Below, piece after piece: positions 17,397 to 26,134 of a stretch of DNA of 64,000 nt. This DNA comes from an uncultured Oscillospiraceae bacterium. Its GTDB lineage: Bacteria > Bacillota > Clostridia > Oscillospirales > Oscillospiraceae. A program made the translations under genes and the position numbers. The notes under the pieces are model-generated. The model saw nothing but the letters and a program-made list of their open reading frames with translations, ran no database searches and was not told where the DNA came from. The stretch spans positions 1 through 64,000 of the forward strand of contig CAKTOH010000004.1 of NCBI GenBank assembly GCA_934589705.1. Reading direction: 5' to 3'. The first letter of the stretch is position 1. The number at the start of each line of letters is the position of its first letter.

Positions 17397-18302
17397 TTAT
17401 GTCATCCTTTCCAGCTTTTGCAGCACATCTTTGAAATATTGGGGCAGCTCGGCGAACACCATCACCGGATGGCCGTCTCTGGGGTGGGCGAAGCACAGCA
17501 CCCCGGCATGGAGGCACTGGCTGGACTGACCCAGCTCCGGCTTTTTGTGGCCGTAAACCGTATCGCCCAGAATGGGATGCCCGATGTAGGCCATGTGCAC
17601 CCGAATCTGATGGGTGCGGCCGGTTTCCAGCTTGCAGCGGATGTGGGTATAGCCCCGATACCGGCGGATGACCTCCCAGTGGGTCACGGCGGGCTTGGAA
17701 TTGCGCTGGGTGACGCACATTTTCTTCCGGTCGCTGGGGTGGCGGCCGATGGGGGCGTCCACGGTGCCGGAATCCTCCTTCAGCACCCCGCAGACAATGG
17801 CCTCGTAGGTTCTTGCCATGGAGTGATCTTTCAGCTGGGAGGCCAGAACCGTGTGCGCCAGGTCGTTTTTTGCCACGGCCAGCAGTCCGGAGGTGTCCTT
17901 GTCGATCCGGTGGACGATGCCGGGGCGCAGTTCTCCGTTGATGCCGGACAGGTCGTCTCCCAGAGCGTAGAGAAGGCCGTTGACCAGGGTGTCGTCCTGG
18001 TGCCCGGCGGCGGGGTGCACCACCAGCCCCTTGGGCTTGTTGATCACCAGCAAATCCTCGTCCTCGTAGACAATATCGAGAGGTATGTCCTTGGGCGGAA
18101 TATCCACGGCCTTGGGCTCCGGAATCTCGTAGGATACGGGGTCGCCGGGGTTCAGCTTGTCATTTTTCTTCCCGGGTTTTCCGCAGCGAAGAACCTGCCC
18201 TTCCTCAATGAGTCTTTGGGCGGCGCTCCGGCTCAGACCCGGTACGCTCCGGGTTAGAAAGGCGTCCAGACGCTCCCCGGGGGTGTCGGCATACAGAGTC
18301 AT
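17397..18302 (-). CDS. Pseudouridine synthase, RluA/RluD family
   Basis: A 301-residue rRNA pseudouridine synthase. An N-terminal S4 RNA-binding domain (about 8-60, RLDAFLTRSVPGLSRSAAQRL) is followed by the catalytic domain with HRIDKDTSGLL (catalytic D134), the RluA motif, and later GRTHQIRVHMAYIGHPILGD. The start at 18302 follows AAGGAGAG and overlaps the lspA stop by ATGA. The same frame extends far upstream but only as a shadow of lspA. The exact rRNA position (RluD-like 1911-1917 or other) is inferred by family only. It is in an operon with lspA. Confidence 0.92.
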   Translation of the reverse strand: MTLYADTPGERLDAFLTRSVPGLSRSAAQRLIEEGQVLRCGKPGKKNDKLNPGDPVSYEIPEPKAVDIPPKDIPLDIVYEDEDLLVINKPKGLVVHPAAGHQDDTLVNGLLYALGDDLSGINGELRPGIVHRIDKDTSGLLAVAKNDLAHTVLASQLKDHSMARTYEAIVCGVLKEDSGTVDAPIGRHPSDRKKMCVTQRNSKPAVTHWEVIRRYRGYTHIRCKLETGRTHQIRVHMAYIGHPILGDTVYGHKKPELGQSSQCLHAGVLCFAHPRDGHPVMVFAELPQYFKDVLQKLERMT

Positions 18303-18769
18303 TTGCTCTCCTTCCAGAAATCCTTGTGCACCAGAAGCAGGCTGACCATCAGCACAGCGCAGCCGCAGGTGATGAAGCAGTCGGCCACGTTGAACACGGG
18401 AAAGTCCATGAAGGTGGTTTCCAGCATGTCCACCACATACCCCAGCCGCACCCGGTCGATCATGTTGCCCAGGCCGCCGCCGTAGATGGCGGCGATGCAG
18501 AACCGCTCCAGCTTGGTAAAGCCCATGGGCTTTTTGAAATACTCCCAGAAAATCAGACCGGTGAGCGCCAGAAAAATCAGGGCGAAGAGCCACTGCTGCC
18601 CCTCGAAGGAAGAAAAGGCAGCACCGGTGTTGCGCACAAAGGTGATTTGCAGCAGTCCGGGAATGAAGGGCTGAGCGCCCGCGGCGGGAATATAGAGTAC
18701 GGTAAAATACTTTGCCACCTGATCGGCGATGACGATCAGGGCGACAAACAGACTGTAATAGAGAAACAT
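18299..18769 (-). CDS. lspA: Lipoprotein signal peptidase (signal peptidase II)
   Basis: A 156-residue aspartic membrane protease that cuts prolipoproteins before the lipidated Cys. There are four hydrophobic helices. The catalytic aspartates are D105 in GGLGNMIDRV and D130 in FNVADCFI, and VIADQVAKYF and RNTGAAFSSF are family signatures. The start at 18769 follows GGAGG; a longer frame passes through repeat DNA. The lipoprotein LivK at 59.9 kb (lipobox LTAC) would be a substrate. The lspA-rluD order is common in Bacillota. Confidence 0.95.
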   Translation of the reverse strand: MFLYYSLFVALIVIADQVAKYFTVLYIPAAGAQPFIPGLLQITFVRNTGAAFSSFEGQQWLFALIFLALTGLIFWEYFKKPMGFTKLERFCIAAIYGGGLGNMIDRVRLGYVVDMLETTFMDFPVFNVADCFITCGCAVLMVSLLLVHKDFWKESK

Positions 18770-18844
18770 AGGCTTCCTCCTCGTTTTTACCGGAATATGA
18801 TACCATGCCGGCCCGGGAATGTCAAAGGGGCTGGCTGAAAAAGA

Positions 18845-19110
18845 GAGTCCTTTGAAAAAAATAGAGACTGTCAAAAACCATGTCATTGCGAACCAGTGTC
18901 GCAACACTGGTGTGGCAATCCCCCGGTTTTTCTGGGTGCCACATATCACGCATGTCATTGCGCAATCCGTAACTCCTGCCTTCCCTCTGGGGTGGTGCTC
19001 CGCGCAGCAAATCAAAATCTAACAATTGCCAGTGGCAATTGCACAATAATGTATAGGTGGCTCGCGCGTCCCCCGCAAGCGCGAGACGGATGAGGGCAAA
19101 AACGATGCCT
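18845..19110. repeat. Repeat cluster (families A and C)
   Basis: A family A copy (about 18881-18922) preceded by the GACTGTCAAAAACCATG link, a short AT-rich insert, and a truncated family C copy (about 19049-19096, GGTGGCTCGCGCG to GACGGATGAGGG). No gene was seen from 18770 to 19420. Confidence 0.7.
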
Positions 19111-19119
19111 CCATTGTCC

Positions 19120-19262
19120 CAAAGCGAAGTCCTATGCGTGTATTTCTACTTTCCATAAATATTTCGGTGCTGGTCCCTCCGGGGGCAATGTTCTTGTCCC
19201 GGCAAGAACATTGAGAAGAAGCCGGCTTAGGGGGCGCTGCCGAAAAGCCGCCCCCCTAAGTA
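19120..19262. other. Hairpin-rich intergenic block, candidate structured RNA
   Basis: CAATGTTCTTG (19189-19199) pairs with CAAGAACATTG (about 19206-19216), and CTTAGGGGG (19226-19234) pairs with CCCCCTAAG (19252-19260) around a GC-rich loop. The block is not one of repeat families A to C. No known RNA family was recognised. It may be a remnant element. Confidence 0.35.
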
Positions 19263-19371
19263 CCCCCCGGCCGCATCGCCGGAAGTACCGAGGAATATTT
19301 TGGATTGCTTTGGGCGGTTCTAACGGGGACGCTCAGGTGTGGCCGGTGCGCCCTGCTCTCTTTCCAACAAA

Positions 19372-19402
19372 TAAAAAACCCGCCCCGAGTATTCCCAGGA
19401 CG
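19372..19402 (-). terminator. Terminator of the HPr-like gene
   Basis: On the minus strand an imperfect stem CCGTCC...GGGGCGG is followed by GTTTTTTATT, starting about 20 bp after the stop codon. Confidence 0.6.
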
Positions 19403-19420
19403 GTGCTACTAGAGCCATAT

Positions 19421-19657
19421 TTATTTGACCAGGAACCTTTCCGCGTCCCGGCGAAGGGCGTCCAGCTCTTCCTCGGAGCACTGGGCAACCACCCGCAAGG
19501 GCTTATTGAAATCCAGGCAGAACATCTCCATGAAGCTGCTGCCCCGGATCTTATGCTGGTTATCCCGGACACTGATGGGGAAGGCGCGGGAGGTGGCGAT
19601 AGAGACAAATGCCTCCACATCCTCCATGCTGCCCAGGCGAATCCAAAATTCTCGCAT
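19421..19657 (-). CDS. HPr-like protein lacking the phosphorylated His
   Basis: A 78-residue protein with the size and secondary-structure order of HPr. The SSFMEMFCLDF segment aligns with the SIMGVMSL region, and CSEEELDALRRDAERFL matches the C-terminal helix. The active-site GLHARPA is replaced by a segment without His (residues about 12-22, DVEAFVSIATS), so PTS phosphotransfer is unlikely. It may bind partners as a regulatory HPr paralogue. GGAGGG precedes the ATG at 19657; a longer frame to 19735 has no site. It is divergent from mtaB. Confidence 0.7.
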   Translation of the reverse strand: MREFWIRLGSMEDVEAFVSIATSRAFPISVRDNQHKIRGSSFMEMFCLDFNKPLRVVAQCSEEELDALRRDAERFLVK

Positions 19658-19846
19658 ATTTCTCGCCCTCCAAACTGTACAAAGTGGCGTTTGTCGTGTA
19701 TAATGGGGAGCAAAGACCCCGCGAATCGGTCTCAACCCGCCGATTAACGGGACTGCGATTTATTATAATGCTTTTTTACAAAAAAGCAACTGGCGTTTTG
19801 GATGATTAACACAAGAAGCCAGGGAAAATATTGGTGGTTTTGACAA

Positions 19847-21133
19847 ATGAAATTTGCGTTTTATACCCTCGGCTGCAAGACAAATCAGTATGAGACTCAG
19901 GCCATGGAGCACCTGCTTCTGGAAAAGGGACACGAAATCGGCAGCTTTGAGGAAGCCTGTGACGGCTACGTCATCAATACCTGCTCCGTCACCGCCGTGG
20001 CGGATAAGAAGAACCGGGCGGTGATCCGCCGCTGCCGCCGGGACAATCCCCAGGCGGTGATCGCCGTGTGCGGCTGCTATTCCCAGCACGACCCGGAGGC
20101 CGTCCGGGCTCTGGGCATCGATGTCATCGGCGGCAGCGGCCAGCGGCAGGCCTTCGTGGAAATGCTTCTGGATGCCGCCGGAGAAAAGCGTCATGAGGAG
20201 CAGCTGGACAACGCCCTGGGCCGCCGGGAATTCGAGTGCCTGCCCGCCGGAGGCCTGGAGGAGCGAACCCGTGCCATGCTGAAGGTTCAGGACGGGTGCG
20301 TCAATTTCTGCACCTACTGCATCATTCCCTACACCCGTGGCCCCATCCGCTCGGCTCCCCTGGAGGTGGCGGTGGCTCAGGCAAAGGAGCTGGCCCTTCG
20401 GGGCTATCGGGAAATCGTGCTCACGGGCATTGAAATCGCCGGCTGGGGACAGGATCAGCCGGGGAAACCGGAGCTGGCGCTGCTGGTTGAAGAGATCTGC
20501 AAGGCCGTGCCCGATCTGCGGATTCGCCTGGGTTCACTGGAACCCCGTGTGGTGACGGAGGATTTCTGCCGGAGGCTCAGCGTGTTTTCCAATCTGTGCC
20601 CTCAGTTCCATCTTTCCATGCAGTCCGGCAGCGACACGGTGCTCTCCCGGATGAAGCGAAAGTACGATACCGCCCGGTATTATCAGAGCGTGGAGCTTCT
20701 GCGAAAATTCTTCCCGGAGTGCGCCGTCACAACGGATATGATCGTGGCCTTCCCCGGAGAGACCGAGGAAGAATTCGCCGAAAGTCTGGCTTTTATCCGC
20801 AAATGCGCCTTCGCGGATATGCACATTTTCCCCTATTCCCGGCGGCCGGGCACTCCGGCGGACAAAATGCCCGGTCAGCACAATAACGCCACCAAGGAGG
20901 CCCGGAGCCGGGCGGCCATCGCCCTGGCGGAGGAAATGAGCCGGGCCTACCGGGAGAGCTTTGCTGGGCGAACGCTGGAGGTGCTTTTTGAGGAGCGGGA
21001 GGGGGAATTCTACACCGGCCACGCCCCCAATTATATCAAGGTCTACGCCAGAGGCGAAGACCTGCACAACGAAATCCGCACCGTCACCGTGCTGGAAGTC
21101 TACCGGGACGGCGTGCTGGCGGAGCTGGATTAA
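19847..21133 (+). CDS. mtaB: tRNA t6A37 methylthiotransferase MtaB
   Basis: A 428-residue radical-SAM methylthiotransferase converting t6A37 to ms2t6A37 in tRNAs reading ANN codons. The N-terminal UPF0004 domain carries cluster Cys at C10 (LGCKTNQYE), C46 (INTCSVT) and C77 (VCGCYSQ). The radical-SAM motif CVNFCTYC (C151, C155, C158) follows, and a TRAM-like C-terminus closes. LGCKTNQYE separates MtaB from MiaB and RimO. The ribosome site is weak (TGGTGG). It is divergent from the HPr-like gene. Confidence 0.93.
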   Translation: MKFAFYTLGCKTNQYETQAMEHLLLEKGHEIGSFEEACDGYVINTCSVTAVADKKNRAVIRRCRRDNPQAVIAVCGCYSQHDPEAVRALGIDVIGGSGQRQAFVEMLLDAAGEKRHEEQLDNALGRREFECLPAGGLEERTRAMLKVQDGCVNFCTYCIIPYTRGPIRSAPLEVAVAQAKELALRGYREIVLTGIEIAGWGQDQPGKPELALLVEEICKAVPDLRIRLGSLEPRVVTEDFCRRLSVFSNLCPQFHLSMQSGSDTVLSRMKRKYDTARYYQSVELLRKFFPECAVTTDMIVAFPGETEEEFAESLAFIRKCAFADMHIFPYSRRPGTPADKMPGQHNNATKEARSRAAIALAEEMSRAYRESFAGRTLEVLFEEREGEFYTGHAPNYIKVYARGEDLHNEIRTVTVLEVYRDGVLAELD

Positions 21134-21134
21134 C

Positions 21135-21435
21135 CAGGCGATTGCCGTATAGCGCGTGTCATTGAGGAAACTGTCGTACAACGCTTGTCATTGCGAACCA
21201 GTCCGCAGACTGGTGTGGCAATCCGTTCTCTAAGCCTTCCCCCGCGGGGAAGGTGGCACGGCGCAGTCGCGACGGATGAGGGCCTTGCCTCTCCCTATGG
21301 GAGAGGTGCCCCGAAGGGGCGGAGAGGGCGCGTTTACCCTCTCAGTCGGCTTCGCCGCCAGCTCCCCCAGAGTGGGAGCCAAGGGGGAAAACGGATTGCC
21401 ACGTCGGCCTTCGGCCTCCTCGCAATGACATACGT
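21135..21435. repeat. Repeat cluster (families A and C)
   Basis: A family A copy (about 21187-21227), a C copy (about 21233-21283), a TCCCTATGGGAGAGGTGCCCCGAAGGGGC double palindrome (about 21291-21322) and an inverted A variant (about 21393-21431) fill the gap. No gene is present. Confidence 0.75.
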
Positions 21436-21475
21436 TTAACGAGGCCGCCCTATAAACAATCACCGCATTTTCCGG

Positions 21476-21504
21476 TTGTATTTCTGAAAAATCTATGCTA
21501 CAAT
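21476..21504 (+). promoter_or_regulatory. Promoter of the queH gene group
   Basis: TTGTAT (21476-21481), a 17-bp spacer and TACAAT (21499-21504) lie 29 bp before the queH ATG. Confidence 0.55.
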
Positions 21505-21533
21505 AACTCGATTTTTGCTGTTTGGAGGCAACT

Positions 21534-22079
21534 ATGAAAACCCTGCTGCACATCTGCTGCGCGCCCTGCGCCAACCGTCCCATTGATATTCTGCGAACCG
21601 ACGGCATCGAGGTCACGGGCTTCTGGTACAATCCCAACATCCATCCGGTGACGGAATACCGGGCCCGGCGGAACTGCCTGCAGGCCTATGCCCAGGAAAT
21701 CGAGCTGCCCCTGATCCTGAAAAACGACTACGGCCTGCGCCCCTTTGTCCGGGCGGTGGCGGAGGATATTCCCGGCCGGTGCGTCAAGTGCTACGAAATG
21801 CGCCTGTACGAGACGGCAAGACAGGCCGCCGAGGGGGGCTTCGACAGCTTTACTTCTTCCCTTTTCATCAGCCCCTACCAGAAGCATGAGCTGATGCGGG
21901 AGGTTGCCCAGCGGGCGGCGGCGGAGTACGGGGTGCAGTTTCTCTACCGGGATTTCCGACCCTACTTCCGGGAGGGACAGGCCTTCGCCCGGGAGCACGG
22001 CTTTTATATGCAGAAGTACTGCGGCTGTGTGTTTTCCGAAGAAGAGCGGTACATGAAACCAAAGAAAATCATTCCTTAA
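21534..22079 (+). CDS. queH: Epoxyqueuosine reductase QueH
   Basis: A 181-residue DUF208 protein that reduces epoxyqueuosine to queuosine in tRNA wobble position 34, a non-orthologous replacement of QueG. Conserved Cys are in LLHICCAPC (C8, C9, C12), RCVKCYEMRL and YCGCVFS, the ligands for the iron-sulfur and metal sites. SSLFISPYQKHE is a family block. The ATG at 21534 follows TTTGGAGG. It is first in a probable operon with the rRNA methyltransferase (9-nt gap) and lipid kinase (17-nt gap). Confidence 0.9.
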   Translation: MKTLLHICCAPCANRPIDILRTDGIEVTGFWYNPNIHPVTEYRARRNCLQAYAQEIELPLILKNDYGLRPFVRAVAEDIPGRCVKCYEMRLYETARQAAEGGFDSFTSSLFISPYQKHELMREVAQRAAAEYGVQFLYRDFRPYFREGQAFAREHGFYMQKYCGCVFSEEERYMKPKKIIP

Positions 22080-22088
22080 GGAGAAATT

Positions 22089-23219
22089 ATGACGAATTTT
22101 GAATTTTCCGTGCCGACGCTGTTCGGCCTGGAGGGCATTGCCGGCGACGAGCTGCGCAGGCTGGATATGGAAAACGTTCGGGTGGAGAACGGCCGGGTGC
22201 TGTTTTCCGGAGACGAGCGGGCGTTGGCCAAGGCCAACGTGTGCCTGCGCACCGGCGAGCGGGTGCTGCTGGTGCTGGCGGATTTCAAGGCAACCACCTT
22301 TGAAGAGCTGTTTCAGGGGGTTTACCGCGCGGAGCTGGAAAACTACATCCCCAAGGACGGGGCGTTCCCGGTGAAGGGGCACTGCCTGAGCAGTCAGCTC
22401 ATGAGCGTGCCGGACTGCCAGGCCATTGTGAAGAAGGCCGCCTCCCGGCGGCTGGGCGAAAAGTACGGCGTGTCCTGGCTGCCGGAAACCGGCGCGAAAT
22501 ACCAGCTCCAATTTTCCATTATGAACGACCGGGTGCAGCTGTACCTGGACACCTCCGGCCCGGGACTTCACAAGCGGGGCTACCGTGCCCAGGGCAACGA
22601 CGCTCCCCTGCGGGAGACCCTGGCCGCCGCCATGGTGCAGCTGACCCGTTATCGGGGGCGGGATTTCATCTGGGATCCCTTCTGCGGCTCCGGCACCATC
22701 CCCATCGAGGCGGCGCTGATCGCCAAAAACCGGGCTCCCGGCATGAACCGCCGGTTTTCCGCCGAGGCCTTCGCCTGGATGGAGCCCAGCCTTTGGGGGC
22801 AGGTGCGTACCGAGGCAAAGGACAAGGAATTCCAGGGAAAATACCAGATTCTGGGCTCGGACAACGACCCCAAGTGCATTTCCCTGTCCATGTCCAACGC
22901 CAGAAAGGCCGGCGTTGCCGACTGTATTTCCTTCCGGGACGGGGATGCCACCAAGATGGACTTGCCCGCCCAGAGCGGCGTTCTCATCTGCAACCCGCCC
23001 TACGGCCAGCGGATGCTGGAGCAGCGGACGGCCCAGCGGCTCTATCAGGAGCTGGGGCGGCACCTGCGCTATGCCGACGGCTGGAAAAAGTATATCATCA
23101 CCTCCGAGCCGGAGTTTGAGCATTACTTTGGCAGGCGGGCGGATAAGAAGCGAAAGCTGTACAACGGCATGATCAAATGTGATTATTATATGTATTTGGG
23201 CGGCAGACAAAAGAAATAA
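22089..23219 (+). CDS. THUMP-domain rRNA guanine-N2 methyltransferase (RlmL N-part/YpsC-like)
   Basis: A 376-residue class I RNA methyltransferase. The N-terminal region (about 1-160) fits a ferredoxin-like plus THUMP RNA-binding module. KRGYRAQGNDAPLRETLAAAM leads into SAM motif I, WDPFCGSGTIPIEAALIA, then GSDNDPKCI (motif II), DATKMDLP, and the catalytic NPPYGQRM. This is the YpsC/RlmL-type arrangement for m2G2445 methylation of 23S rRNA. AAGGAGAAATT precedes the start. Confidence 0.9.
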   Translation: MTNFEFSVPTLFGLEGIAGDELRRLDMENVRVENGRVLFSGDERALAKANVCLRTGERVLLVLADFKATTFEELFQGVYRAELENYIPKDGAFPVKGHCLSSQLMSVPDCQAIVKKAASRRLGEKYGVSWLPETGAKYQLQFSIMNDRVQLYLDTSGPGLHKRGYRAQGNDAPLRETLAAAMVQLTRYRGRDFIWDPFCGSGTIPIEAALIAKNRAPGMNRRFSAEAFAWMEPSLWGQVRTEAKDKEFQGKYQILGSDNDPKCISLSMSNARKAGVADCISFRDGDATKMDLPAQSGVLICNPPYGQRMLEQRTAQRLYQELGRHLRYADGWKKYIITSEPEFEHYFGRRADKKRKLYNGMIKCDYYMYLGGRQKK

Positions 23220-23236
23220 AGAATCGGAGGCGCCCC

Positions 23237-24139
23237 ATGAAGCACCTGTTCATCATCAATCCCGCGGCGGGCAGCCACGACCGGACCGACTGGTATCGCA
23301 CTCAGATTGAAACCCACTGCGCCGGGCTGGACTACGAAATCCGGGTCTCCCAGGCGCCGGGGCAATGCCGCCAGATTGCCCGGGCGGCGGCGGAAACCGG
23401 GGAAGAAGTGCGCCTTTACGCCTGCGGCGGCGACGGCACCCTGAACGAAGTGGCCTCCGGCGCGGCGGGCTTTCCCAATGCGGCGGTTACTGCCTTTTCT
23501 GGAGGAAGCGGCAACGATTTTGTGCGGATTTTCTCGGAAAGCGCCGCTTTTTCCGATCTTTCCCGGCTGCTGGACGCGGAGGAAACGGTCTTTGACCTGA
23601 TTCGCTGCAATGACGATCTGGCTCTGAACGTCTGCTCCGTTGGACTGGACGCCCGGATCGGCACGGATGTGGCCCGGTATAAGCGCCTGCCCTTTTTGCA
23701 GGGCTTCAACGCCTACGCCGCCTCCACGGTCATCAATCTCTTCCGGGGCATTTCCGCCCACTATGTGGTGGAAGTGGGTGGAGAACGAATCGACGGTGAG
23801 CAGACCTTCGTGTGCGCGTGCAACGGACAGTATTACGGCGGCGGCTTCCATCCCGTGCCGGAGGCTGACCCCTCGGACGGCCTTCTGGAGGTGCTTTTGG
23901 TAAAGAAAGTAAGCCTTCTCCAGGTTCCCGGCATCATCGGCAAGTACAAAAACGGCCGCTGGAAGGAGCTTCCCCAGTTCGTCCGGCACTTTCAGACCCG
24001 GCAGCTGCGCGTAATCTGCGACGAGCCAAGCGCGGTGAATCTGGACGGGGAGCTGCTCACCGCTCAAACCGTGGACATCTCCCTGGCGGCGGAAAAGCTG
24101 CGCTTTTTCTACCCCAGAGGCCTTCGCTGGAAGCCCTGA
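23237..24139 (+). CDS. Diacylglycerol/lipid kinase family protein
   Basis: A 300-residue DagK-type lipid kinase. IINPAAGSHD begins the nucleotide-binding domain, CGGDGTLNEVASG is the ATP loop and SGGSGNDFVRIF is the second conserved block. The C-terminal beta-sandwich includes NGQYYGGGF and NLDGELL. The family phosphorylates diacylglycerol, recycling lipid from lipoteichoic-acid or glycolipid synthesis; sphingosine-type lipids are alternatives. It lies 17 nt after the rRNA methyltransferase. Confidence 0.9.
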   Translation: MKHLFIINPAAGSHDRTDWYRTQIETHCAGLDYEIRVSQAPGQCRQIARAAAETGEEVRLYACGGDGTLNEVASGAAGFPNAAVTAFSGGSGNDFVRIFSESAAFSDLSRLLDAEETVFDLIRCNDDLALNVCSVGLDARIGTDVARYKRLPFLQGFNAYAASTVINLFRGISAHYVVEVGGERIDGEQTFVCACNGQYYGGGFHPVPEADPSDGLLEVLLVKKVSLLQVPGIIGKYKNGRWKELPQFVRHFQTRQLRVICDEPSAVNLDGELLTAQTVDISLAAEKLRFFYPRGLRWKP

Positions 24140-24323
24140 CTGCCGGAAAAATCCCCTAGCCCAGGGCGGTTTTCCGGAAAAGCAGAGGCTTCTCCATACT
24201 GTAACAAAACGAATCACCGGGGTGCGGAAAAACAGCCTGGGCGGAAGGCAGGTTTTGTTAAAAGCATACATTTTACCCGCTGAAATTTATGTAAAAAACC
24301 GTCTGAATTTCGTTTTCCAAAAA

Positions 24324-24352
24324 TTGACAAGCATATTTGACCGTGATATAAT
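24324..24352 (+). promoter_or_regulatory. Consensus sigma-A promoter of the PilZ operon
   Basis: TTGACA (24324-24329), exactly 17 bp and TATAAT (24347-24352) form a perfect consensus promoter 33 bp before the PilZ start. The transcript would enter the appendage locus. The remaining gap from 24140 holds only a CCGGAAAA/TTTTCCGG hairpin (about 24144-24179). Confidence 0.9.
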
Positions 24353-24385
24353 TACATATCGTAACGGGAAAGGTAAGGTAAACAT

Positions 24386-25066
24386 ATGGCAGGAGAACTT
24401 CGGATCAAGCCCGGCACCAAGCTCAGGATGGCTCTGGATGTTCCCATTGGCCAGCAGCCCCAGTTCAATCTGGTGTGCACCTTCGTCAGATCTCTGGACA
24501 TGGCCTCCTTCCTGATCTCCATCCCCATGCGGGACGGTCAGCCCATGCCCATGGACGATACCCGGAAGCTCCTGATTCGCTACGGCACCGATAAGGATGC
24601 CATGATCGTGGCGGGCTACGCCGACGACGTGGTGAAGGAGGGCATCCGCCGCTGCTGGAAAATCCGCCGGGTGGCGGAGCAGCGTCAGTTCTTCCAGCGT
24701 GCGGACGAACGTCTGAAGGTCACCGTCCCCATTACCTACAGCCAGCCCACTTGGCAGCCGGACTCCGATGGCGTGATTCGCCAGGAGGAGGGTCTGACCC
24801 TGGATATTTCCGCCGGCGGCCTTGCGTCTTATGTGAACCGCCGCCTGATTGTGGGCGAGGTCTGCGACATCAATCTGCCCGCCATCGGCACCGGCCGGGA
24901 GGGTCAGGCCATTACCGCCCTGGCGGCGATCTGCTGGATTCGGGAAGCGCCCAAGGGCAGTCCCTTCCGCTTCGTCTGCGGCTATCAGTTCCGGTTCGCG
25001 GACGGCGAGGAGCGGGAGCAGATGCAGCTGTACGTTGCCAATATCAAAAAGCGGTATAAGCTATGA
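24386..25066 (+). CDS. PilZ-domain c-di-GMP receptor (YcgR-like)
   Basis: A 226-residue cytoplasmic protein. Residues 1-95 form a YcgR-like N-terminal domain (KPGTKLRMALDVP, LDMASFLISIPMRDG). Residues about 100-226 form a PilZ domain with both c-di-GMP motifs intact: R105-ADE-R109 (RxxxR) and D140-I-S-A-G-G145 (DxSxxG). It overlaps the following membrane protein by ATGA, so the two are translated together. Position at the head of the fibre locus suggests that c-di-GMP controls assembly or retention of the appendage. No flagellar genes are present. Confidence 0.88.
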   Translation: MAGELRIKPGTKLRMALDVPIGQQPQFNLVCTFVRSLDMASFLISIPMRDGQPMPMDDTRKLLIRYGTDKDAMIVAGYADDVVKEGIRRCWKIRRVAEQRQFFQRADERLKVTVPITYSQPTWQPDSDGVIRQEEGLTLDISAGGLASYVNRRLIVGEVCDINLPAIGTGREGQAITALAAICWIREAPKGSPFRFVCGYQFRFADGEEREQMQLYVANIKKRYKL

Positions 25067-26124
25067 CAGATCTGAAAGAAAAGCTCCCTTTTTCAGGCCG
25101 TAAGCGGAAGAAAAAGGAAGAAATGCTTCGCATTGAGGAGCTTCAGAAGCTGCTGGAGGAAACCGGCGGGGACGTTGACCCGGAAACCGTGGTCTCCCTG
25201 TACATGCCCCACCGGCGGCGCAAGCTCTTTGCCGATGCCATTTTGCGGCTGGATAAAATGTCCCTGTGGCTCATCGCCCTGCTGGCGGTGATCGGGATCC
25301 TCTTCATCGCCGCCTTTGCCCAGGAGAAAATGGGCAACTTCACCATCAACCTGAACCGTCTGGAGCTGTACCGGAAGGGCATCGCCATTTCCGACGATCC
25401 CTATTTCACCCGGCCTACCGCCCGGCTCATTGCCAATACCGTGGCCGATGCCACGAATATCTCCATAGACGACCTGCCCGACGACCTGGACGAGGTCAGC
25501 GGAGGCCACAACGGCGACAATTACATGGCCTATACCTACTATGTCCGCAATGCGGGCAAGGAGGATGTGTGGTATAACGCCCGGATTACCCTGGATTCCT
25601 GCGCCAAGGGCGCGGAGGAGGCGGTTCGGGTGGCGGTCTGGCACAACGGCACCCGGACGGTGTACGCCATGCCCGCCGCCGACGGTCAGCCCGAGGCAGG
25701 CTGCGTCAGCTTTGCCGACGACAAGACCGTCTGCGCCTACCGGGAGGAAAACTTCCTGGTGGGAAACGTGGATAAATACACCATCGTCATCTGGATGGAG
25801 GGGGACGACCCGGAGTGCGTGGACAAGATCGTCGGCGGCTCCGTGGAGTTCACCATGCGCATTGACGCGGACAACGATGACGATACCAACCTGCTTGCCA
25901 AGTTCATCCGGGATATTATGGACACCCTCAAGAGCGACCGGCCCATTTCCGCCGCCGGCAACGATGCCCCGGATTACTATTCCGGTCAGGATGTGACCTG
26001 GTTCACCCGCCGCAACGGGGGAAGCCCCGATGCCGCGGCACCCATCCAGACCACCCCCACCGACCCCACGGAATATACCCGCCCCATCCCCGATGCAACG
26101 GAGCTCACGCATCCGATTAACTAA
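25063..26124 (+). CDS. Membrane-anchored TasA/camelysin-like protein, partner of PilZ
   Basis: A 353-residue protein of unknown function. The basic cytoplasmic N-terminus (about 1-65, FSGRKRKKKEE) precedes one transmembrane helix (about 66-86, SLWLIALLAVIGILFIAAFA). The outside part starts GNFTINLNRLELYRKGIAIS, like the first strand of TasA-type subunits, has YTYYVRNAGKEDVWYN, and ends with WMEGDDPECVDK, the signature shared with the fibre subunits downstream. A Pro/Thr tail closes the protein. No SipW-type cleavage site is evident, so it probably stays in the membrane as a base or c-di-GMP-linked platform for the fibre. Confidence 0.6.
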   Translation: MTDLKEKLPFSGRKRKKKEEMLRIEELQKLLEETGGDVDPETVVSLYMPHRRRKLFADAILRLDKMSLWLIALLAVIGILFIAAFAQEKMGNFTINLNRLELYRKGIAISDDPYFTRPTARLIANTVADATNISIDDLPDDLDEVSGGHNGDNYMAYTYYVRNAGKEDVWYNARITLDSCAKGAEEAVRVAVWHNGTRTVYAMPAADGQPEAGCVSFADDKTVCAYREENFLVGNVDKYTIVIWMEGDDPECVDKIVGGSVEFTMRIDADNDDDTNLLAKFIRDIMDTLKSDRPISAAGNDAPDYYSGQDVTWFTRRNGGSPDAAAPIQTTPTDPTEYTRPIPDATELTHPIN

Positions 26125-26134
26125 GCGGAGGATA

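Noticed and set aside
18303..18806. N-terminal extension of the RluD-family protein
   Set aside because: The frame stays open but lies wholly over lspA in another frame; the ATG at 18302 has a good ribosome site and begins the S4 domain.
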